Made by a program: the position numbers and the translations under genes. 64,000 nt of DNA from UBA1479 sp040221095 (GTDB taxonomy: Bacteria; Pseudomonadota; Alphaproteobacteria; Rhodospirillales; Casp-alpha2). The stretch spans positions 1-64,000 of the forward strand of contig JAVJVP010000018.1 in the NCBI GenBank assembly GCA_040221095.1, written 5' to 3'. The notes beneath the pieces were generated by a model that ran no database searches, was not told the DNA's origin, and saw only the letters and a program-made list of their open reading frames with translations. Of this stretch, positions 58,846-64,000 are shown piece after piece. Numbering within the stretch: the first letter of the stretch is position 1; each line of letters starts with the position of its first letter.

Positions 58846-61545
58846 ATGCTGGATGCTCCGCCGCCGGCAACCGGCCGGTCGGACACCGGATTGGGTCTGC
58901 GCTACCGCCTGCTGCTGCCGCTGGCGCGGGCCGTGGTTTTCTTTGAAAGACTGTGGCCGCAGGTTTGGCCCGTGCTGGCCGTCCTTGCCCTGTTCGTCGG
59001 CCTGGCGCTGCTCGACATCCTGCCCTATCTGCCGCATTGGCTGCACGGCATCGTGCTGGTCGCCTTCGCCGGCGTGCTGGCGCTGACCCTGCGCCGGGCG
59101 TGGGAAAATCTGCCCCAGGTCAGCCGCGCCGCCGCCCGCCACCGGCTGGAGGACGACAGCGGCTTCGATCACCGCCCCCTCGCCACCCTCGACGACCGGC
59201 TATTGGCCGGCATGGACGACCGTCTGGCGCGCCGCCTGTGGCAGCGCCACCGCGAACGCATGGCCGGGCGCATCGCCGGCATGCGGCTGGGTGCGCCCGC
59301 GCCGGGGGTGGCCCGCCATGACCCCCGGGCGTTCCGCGCGCCCCTGCTGGTGCTGCTGGTGCTCGGCATTGTCGTCGGCTGGGATGACGCGGGCGGGCGC
59401 CTGCTGCGCGCGGCGACACCGCTGGGTGCCGCGGCCGTGGGCCAGCAGCTCAGCGTTTCCGTCTGGATCACCCCGCCCGCCTATACCCGGCAGGCACCGG
59501 TTTATCTGGAGTTGAATGGCGGCGGCAAGGTCCCGGCGGAAGGCGTTGCGGCGGAAAAAGCCCCCGCCGTCCTCACTGTGCCCCAGGGGTCGACCCTGCT
59601 GGCCCAGGTCAGCGGCGTCGGGCGCACGCCCGATCTGATCCTGGGCGGTGTCGAAACCCCCTTCACCCCCATCGGCAGCGGCCATGAGGCCGGCAGTTTC
59701 CGCCTGGAAACCCTGCTTGATGCGCCGGGTGCGCGGGACATCGCCGTGACCGTCGCCGGCCGCGATCTGGCGGCCTGGCCCCTGACCGTCGTCGCCGACA
59801 CGCCGCCGACGGCGGAATTCATCACCAAGCCGTCGCAGACCGGGCGGGTCTCCTTCAAGACAGAGTTCGAGGCCAAGGACGATTACGGACTGGCCTCCGT
59901 GGAACTGACGATCCGCCACCCCAACGGCCGCCCCGTTCCCGGCGGCGAGGAAATCGTGCGCCTGGCCATGCCGCTGGCCGAGCCGGGTACCGTGCTGACC
60001 CAGGGCGTCGGGGTTCACGACCTGAGCGCCCACCCCTGGGCGGGGATCGAGGTCGTCGGCCGCATCGAGGCCACGGACGGGCGCGGTCAGGTCGGATCCA
60101 GCGAGGACCTGAAGTTCCTGTTGCCGCAACGCACCTTCAACCATCCGGTCGCCCGCGCCCTGGTCGAACAGCGGCGCAAGCTGTCCGACGTCACGCCCGA
60201 CGTGATCACCGAGGTGGTCGAGGTCCTGGACGACCTGCTTGAGAAGCCCGACCATTTCTTCAACGACACCGTGGTCTTCCTGGCGATCAACGTGGCCGGG
60301 GCGCGCCTGCTGCACAGCGGCGTCAAGGACGCGGAAATCGCCAGCGTCCAGAAGCTTCTGTGGGACACGGCGCTGCGCATCGAGGACGGCGATTTCGCCG
60401 TCGCCGAGCGCGAGCTGCTGGACCTGCAGGACAAGGTCATGCAGGCCATGCGCGAGGGCGCGGATTCGAAGGAAGTCCAGCGCCTGATGGAACAACTGCG
60501 CCAGGCCCTCGACGAATATCTAAAGGCGCTGACGGAACAGATGACGCGTCAGGACCTCAAGGACCTGCCGGCCTTCGATCCCAACATGCAGTCGCTGCAA
60601 AGCCGCGACCTGCAGGACATGCTCGACCGGGCCCGCGAACTGGCCAAGAACGGCGCCATGGACGCGGCGCGCCAGATGCTGGCGCAGTTGCAGAAGGCGC
60701 TTGACCAGATTCGCCGCGGCATGGCTATGGCGCCCCAGGAACAGCAGCAGATGACCGAGGCCAAGCGCCTGATGGACGGGCTGCGTGAACTGACCGAACG
60801 CCAGCGCGGCCTGCTCGACGAGACGTTCCAGCGCGCCCAGAAGGACCGGCTCACGCCGCGCGGCCGCCAGGGCCCGGAAGGCGCCATGCCGTTGCAACAG
60901 GAAGGTGAGCCGGGACAGGGCGAAAGGCGCCCCGGCCAGGGCCCGCAGCAGGGGCAGGGCGAAAAGCCGGGGGAAGGCCCGGGCAAGGGGCAGGGTGAGC
61001 AGCCGCAACAGGCCCGTCCCGGCGGCACGCCCCGGCCGGGCATGGGCGGCGACCCCAACATGCAGGGCCGGGCCCAGCAGGAAGCGTTGCGCCGCGCGCT
61101 CGGCGAACTGATGCTGCAAATGGACGAGATGCTGGGCAATATCCCAAGTGAAATGGGCCAGGCCGAACGCGCCATGCGCGAGGCATCGCGGGCTTTGGGT
61201 AAAGGCCAGCCGGGCAACGCCGTGCCCAATCAGACCGAAGCCCTCGAACATCTGCAGAAATCCCAGGACCAGATGTCGCAGAAGATGGCGCAGCAGTTCG
61301 GCCCGCAACTCGGCCTGCGTCCCGGACCGCAAGGCCAGCGCCGGCCCGGGCAGGGCCAGGACCCGTTCGGGCGGGGCTCGGGCGGCGCCTTCGGCGCTTC
61401 GGTCGACGGCGACGTCGACGTGCCGTCGCGCATGGAAATGCGCCGGGCCCGGGAAATCCTGGAGGAACTGCGCAAACGCTCCGGCGACCGTCAACGGCCG
61501 CCGCTGGAACGCGACTACATCGACCGCCTGCTCAAGCAGTTCTGA
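58846..61545 (+). CDS. TIGR02302-family membrane protein
   Basis: 899 residues from ATG 58846, with AAAGGAA before it. Two or three membrane segments occur in the first 200 residues, then a beta-rich region, and after about 430 a helical domain with long coiled stretches. The region at about 690-760 is Gln/Gly/Pro-rich (EGEPGQGERRPGQGPQQGQG). The order matches the alphaproteobacterial TIGR02302/DUF4175 family, function unknown, probably in the cell envelope. It follows lysA. Confidence 0.88.
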   Translation: MLDAPPPATGRSDTGLGLRYRLLLPLARAVVFFERLWPQVWPVLAVLALFVGLALLDILPYLPHWLHGIVLVAFAGVLALTLRRAWENLPQVSRAAARHRLEDDSGFDHRPLATLDDRLLAGMDDRLARRLWQRHRERMAGRIAGMRLGAPAPGVARHDPRAFRAPLLVLLVLGIVVGWDDAGGRLLRAATPLGAAAVGQQLSVSVWITPPAYTRQAPVYLELNGGGKVPAEGVAAEKAPAVLTVPQGSTLLAQVSGVGRTPDLILGGVETPFTPIGSGHEAGSFRLETLLDAPGARDIAVTVAGRDLAAWPLTVVADTPPTAEFITKPSQTGRVSFKTEFEAKDDYGLASVELTIRHPNGRPVPGGEEIVRLAMPLAEPGTVLTQGVGVHDLSAHPWAGIEVVGRIEATDGRGQVGSSEDLKFLLPQRTFNHPVARALVEQRRKLSDVTPDVITEVVEVLDDLLEKPDHFFNDTVVFLAINVAGARLLHSGVKDAEIASVQKLLWDTALRIEDGDFAVAERELLDLQDKVMQAMREGADSKEVQRLMEQLRQALDEYLKALTEQMTRQDLKDLPAFDPNMQSLQSRDLQDMLDRARELAKNGAMDAARQMLAQLQKALDQIRRGMAMAPQEQQQMTEAKRLMDGLRELTERQRGLLDETFQRAQKDRLTPRGRQGPEGAMPLQQEGEPGQGERRPGQGPQQGQGEKPGEGPGKGQGEQPQQARPGGTPRPGMGGDPNMQGRAQQEALRRALGELMLQMDEMLGNIPSEMGQAERAMREASRALGKGQPGNAVPNQTEALEHLQKSQDQMSQKMAQQFGPQLGLRPGPQGQRRPGQGQDPFGRGSGGAFGASVDGDVDVPSRMEMRRAREILEELRKRSGDRQRPPLERDYIDRLLKQF

Positions 61546-61591
61546 TATCCGCAACGGATAAGACCGGACCGCCGGCCCTCGGGGACGGCGC

Positions 61592-62650
61592 TTATTGCTT
61601 GGCCGGGGCCGCCGCGTCCTTGGGGTCCATGAAGGTGACCGTGATGCGCCGGCGCAAGGGTGACGGCTCGCGGACCCGGATCTTGAAGGACATCTTCTCG
61701 CCCTTCGCCAATTCGCTTTTCAGCGGCGCCACATCGGCGTGTTGGATCGGCTCGCCCTCGGCGTCGAACAGGACCGCGCGCACCATGGGAACGGGGCGGG
61801 TGCCGTCGGCGACGTTTTCGATCTGGCCGCGGATGACCAGGACTTCCAGGCCCTGGTCTGTTTCCTGGGCGTGTTCGACGCGCTGGATCTGCAGGCCGGC
61901 GCCGACCTGATGGAAGCCGATCATCTTGAACACGTCGTTCAGCTGCGGAACCTTGGCGACCAGTTCGTCCTTGAAGAAGAAGGTGCCGGCGACCAGCCCG
62001 CCGATCAGCAGCACGAAGAACAGGGCGATGACCTTGCCCAGGATGCTTTTCTTCGGCAGGTCGTCGTCCGGATCCTGTTCCTCGGCGGAGAACACGTCGG
62101 GGATGTAGTCCGGGTCTTCCATCTGGTCCGGAGACTCGATGGAGTCCAGGTCGTCTTCCTCGTCGTCGTTGTTGATCAGGGACTCGAACGGCTGGATGTC
62201 TTCGTCGTCGTCCTCGAACATGTCGTCGATGTCGTTGGGCAGCACGCCCATGTCGCCGTCGTCCGTGTCGTCGGCGATCATGGTGTCTGGTTCCATGATG
62301 GGATCAGGCTCGTCCGCCGGCTCCGGTGCGGGCGGCGGCGGCATGGGGGCCGGTTCGGGTGCTGGCGGCGGCGGTGGTGCTGCCTGCGGCACGGGCGGCG
62401 GCGCATAGGCCTGCGGCGGATAGGGCGGCGGTGCCGCGCCGTAGCCGGGCTGCGCATACATCTGTTGCTGCGGCGGATAGCCGGTGGGCGCCGCGGCGCG
62501 CCGGGGCGCCGGCTGCGGATCGGGTAACGCATCGCGCGGGTCGGCGAACCACACATGGCTGCAGTTGGAGCAGCTCACGTTTCGCCCCTGCCCAAGCTGC
62601 GCGGGTTGCAGCATGTAGCGCGTGCGACAATTTGGACAGGTAACCAGCAT
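61592..62650 (-). CDS. Zinc-ribbon (MJ0042) and DUF3426 membrane protein
   Basis: 352 residues from ATG 62650. A zinc-ribbon with four cysteines opens the protein (TCPNCRTRYMLQPAQLGQGR and CSNCSHVWF). A long Pro/Ala/Tyr-rich and then acidic linker (about 65-220) follows, then one membrane helix (VIALFFVLLIGGLVAGTFFF) and the C-terminal DUF3426 domain. Many alphaproteobacteria carry this next to ftsE; its role is unknown. It is divergent from ftsE. Confidence 0.85.
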   Translation of the reverse strand: MLVTCPNCRTRYMLQPAQLGQGRNVSCSNCSHVWFADPRDALPDPQPAPRRAAAPTGYPPQQQMYAQPGYGAAPPPYPPQAYAPPPVPQAAPPPPPAPEPAPMPPPPAPEPADEPDPIMEPDTMIADDTDDGDMGVLPNDIDDMFEDDDEDIQPFESLINNDDEEDDLDSIESPDQMEDPDYIPDVFSAEEQDPDDDLPKKSILGKVIALFFVLLIGGLVAGTFFFKDELVAKVPQLNDVFKMIGFHQVGAGLQIQRVEHAQETDQGLEVLVIRGQIENVADGTRPVPMVRAVLFDAEGEPIQHADVAPLKSELAKGEKMSFKIRVREPSPLRRRITVTFMDPKDAAAPAKQ

Positions 62651-62830
62651 ATTTACCCCGATTCCACCCATGGACTTTATATGCGTCGGCAAATAGGAAA
62701 GCAAGCCGAGCAAACCCAAGGACTTCCGCCCACTCCCTGGACGTCGGCCCGGCCCCATGGCATTGTTCCTTAAAGGGAATAGCCGATTATTGATGAATTT
62801 TTCCCTAAAGCCCCCGAGAGCCCGATCAAG

Positions 62831-63613
62831 GTGCCCCCAAAGGTGAGAGACAGCGATCCCGAAAGCATCGTCCGCTTCGAAAACGTCGGGCTGCGCTATG
62901 GCCTGGGACCCGAGGTGCTGCAGGACATTACCTTTTCCCTGGGACCGTCGTCCTTTCGCTTTCTGCTGGGCGAAAGCGGCGCCGGCAAATCATCTTTGCT
63001 GAAGCTTCTCTATATGGCCCTGCGTCCGACGCGGGGGCAGATTTCCTTGTTCGGGCGCAACGTCGCCGGCATGTCGCGGAACGAGTTGCCGCGCCTCAGG
63101 CGCCGGGTTGGGGTGGTGTTCCAGGAATTTCGCCTGCTCGACCATTTGTCCGCCTTCGACAACGTGGCCCTGCCCATGCGCGTGGCGGGGGCCCGGGAAA
63201 GCGACGTGCGCCGCCATGTCGAGGAACTGCTCACCTGGGTCGGGCTGAAGGATCATCTGAATTCGCGCCCGCCGACCCTGTCCGGCGGCCAGCAGCAGCG
63301 CATTGCCATCGCCCGCGCCGTCATCACCCGGCCCAAGCTTCTGCTGGCGGACGAGCCGACGGGCAACGTCGACGACAAGATGGGCCTGCGCCTGATGCAT
63401 CTGTTCGAGGAACTGAACAAGCTGGGCACCACGGTGATCGTGGCGACCCATAACCTGGGTATCGTGCGCCAGATGGCGCATCCCGTCATGCGCCTGGAAA
63501 ACGGGCGCCTGAACACGGACGAGGCGGAAATCATTTCCGACCTGGGCCTGGACGAACCAGGCATCGGCGCCGGCGCCGCTCCCGCCGGCCCCGGCTTTTC
63601 CCGCATCCATTGA
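62831..63613 (+). CDS. ftsE: Cell-division ABC transporter ATP-binding protein FtsE
   Basis: 260 residues from GTG 62831. Walker A LLGESGAGKSS, signature LSGGQQQRIAIARA and Walker B LLLADEPTGNVD are intact. The C-terminus is longer than usual (Ala/Gly/Pro-rich). With FtsX it signals to peptidoglycan amidases at the septum. The stop codon is immediately next to the ftsX start region. Confidence 0.95.
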   Translation: MPPKVRDSDPESIVRFENVGLRYGLGPEVLQDITFSLGPSSFRFLLGESGAGKSSLLKLLYMALRPTRGQISLFGRNVAGMSRNELPRLRRRVGVVFQEFRLLDHLSAFDNVALPMRVAGARESDVRRHVEELLTWVGLKDHLNSRPPTLSGGQQQRIAIARAVITRPKLLLADEPTGNVDDKMGLRLMHLFEELNKLGTTVIVATHNLGIVRQMAHPVMRLENGRLNTDEAEIISDLGLDEPGIGAGAAPAGPGFSRIH

Positions 63614-63624
63614 CGTTGACCGTG

Positions 63625-64000
63625 ATGCTGCGCCGCCGCTCCGACCTGCCGATGAACGAGGACACCCTGGGCCGCTTCCTGCCCTGGCTGATCGCCTTCA
63701 TGGTCTTCCTGTCGGCCCTGGCCCTGGCCGGGATGCTGATCCTCAACGACGCGGTCAAGCGCTGGGACACGGGGCTCAACGCCACCATTTCGGTCCAGGT
63801 GCCGCCGGGTGCGAACGCGCGCGAGGATGAACAGCGCCTGGGCCAGGTGCTCGCCGTGCTGGCGGCCAAGCCGGGAGTCGAGCGGTATGAGACGCTGCCC
63901 AAGGACCGACTGTTCGAGCTTTTGAAGCCCTGGATCGGCGAGGCCGGTCAGGTCCAGGACCTGCCGATCCCCATGCTGATCGACGTCACCGTCGATCGCG
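63625..64000 (+). CDS. ftsX: Cell-division protein FtsX, N-terminal part (partial)
   Basis: About 125 residues are visible before the window ends. They include a first membrane helix (FLPWLIAFMVFLSALALAGM) and the beginning of the extracytoplasmic domain (SVQVPPGANAREDEQRLGQV). In-frame starts upstream are GTG 63622, TTG 63616 and TTG 63610; the last overlaps the ftsE stop as TTGA. ATG 63625 is chosen for strength of codon. It forms the membrane half of FtsEX. Confidence 0.9.
   Translation, partial: MLRRRSDLPMNEDTLGRFLPWLIAFMVFLSALALAGMLILNDAVKRWDTGLNATISVQVPPGANAREDEQRLGQVLAVLAAKPGVERYETLPKDRLFELLKPWIGEAGQVQDLPIPMLIDVTVDR

Noticed and set aside
1..64000. CRISPR arrays, rRNA genes or insertion sequences
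   Set aside because: No regularly spaced repeats, rRNA segments or transposase motifs were seen anywhere in the window.

Overview
The window is GC-rich chromosomal DNA (by eye about two-thirds G+C), densely coding, with no plasmid, phage or CRISPR signature. It reads as an alphaproteobacterium, most likely of the Rhodospirillales type. The support is a CcrM-type GANTC methyltransferase, the ethylmalonyl-CoA pathway genes mcd-ccr-ecm, an olsB-type ornithine-lipid acyltransferase, a TIGR02302-type membrane protein, an alphaproteobacterial LexA box (GTTC-N7-GTTC) and ftsE-ftsX. Genus cannot be fixed from the sequence alone.

Layout. 1-1.5 kb: tail of a chemoreceptor with a strong terminator, then a LuxR-type response regulator and a SpoIIAA/STAS-like protein. 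1.5-12.2 kb: an arsenic/metalloid region in three transcription units. The first is padR - FAD oxidoreductase with Cys-rich tail - MFS transporter. The second is CoA-transferase - metallo-hydrolase - GAPDH - arsJ. The third is arsR - arsC - acr3. A SorC-type regulator lies between the first two. A tRNA-Gln follows. 12.6-24.7 kb: ispE, a TPR protein, cspA, a TSUP permease, soluble transhydrogenase, a large hybrid sensor kinase, ETF-ubiquinone oxidoreductase and a uracil-DNA glycosylase. 25-32 kb: lytic transglycosylase, moaB, small exported or membrane proteins including a tandem pair of FliL-like paralogues, a LysR/DoxX divergent pair, and two rSAM/selenodomain-associated transferases. 32.5-41 kb: an SplB-like radical SAM gene under a LexA box, a cation/proton antiporter, rnhB, ccrM with a GANTC-rich promoter, olsB and a PlsC-type acyltransferase, dCMP deaminase and a membrane dipeptidase.

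41-50 kb: central carbon metabolism around the ethylmalonyl-CoA pathway: 3-hydroxybutyryl-CoA dehydrogenase, ATP:cob(I)alamin adenosyltransferase (makes the B12 cofactor of Ecm), methylsuccinyl-CoA dehydrogenase, crotonyl-CoA carboxylase/reductase and, divergently, ethylmalonyl-CoA mutase, plus a TetR regulator. ETF-QO at 22-23.7 kb would accept electrons from acyl-CoA dehydrogenases such as Mcd. 50-64 kb: mostly housekeeping genes: aminopeptidase P, a DUF1127 protein, 1-Cys peroxiredoxin, a TlpA-like thioredoxin, argH - small lipoprotein - lysA, a TIGR02302 protein, a zinc-ribbon/DUF3426 protein, ftsE and the start of ftsX.

Most noteworthy: (i) an apparent four-gene operon joining a CaiB/BaiF CoA-transferase and an MBL-fold hydrolase to the GAPDH/ArsJ arsenate-detoxification pair; (ii) a cysteine-rich PadR regulator with a cysteine-tailed flavoprotein and an MFS pump, a candidate second metalloid-response operon; (iii) five GANTC sites in 75 bp before ccrM; (iv) a LexA box over the promoter of an SplB-like radical SAM gene; (v) the FliL-like tandem paralogues.
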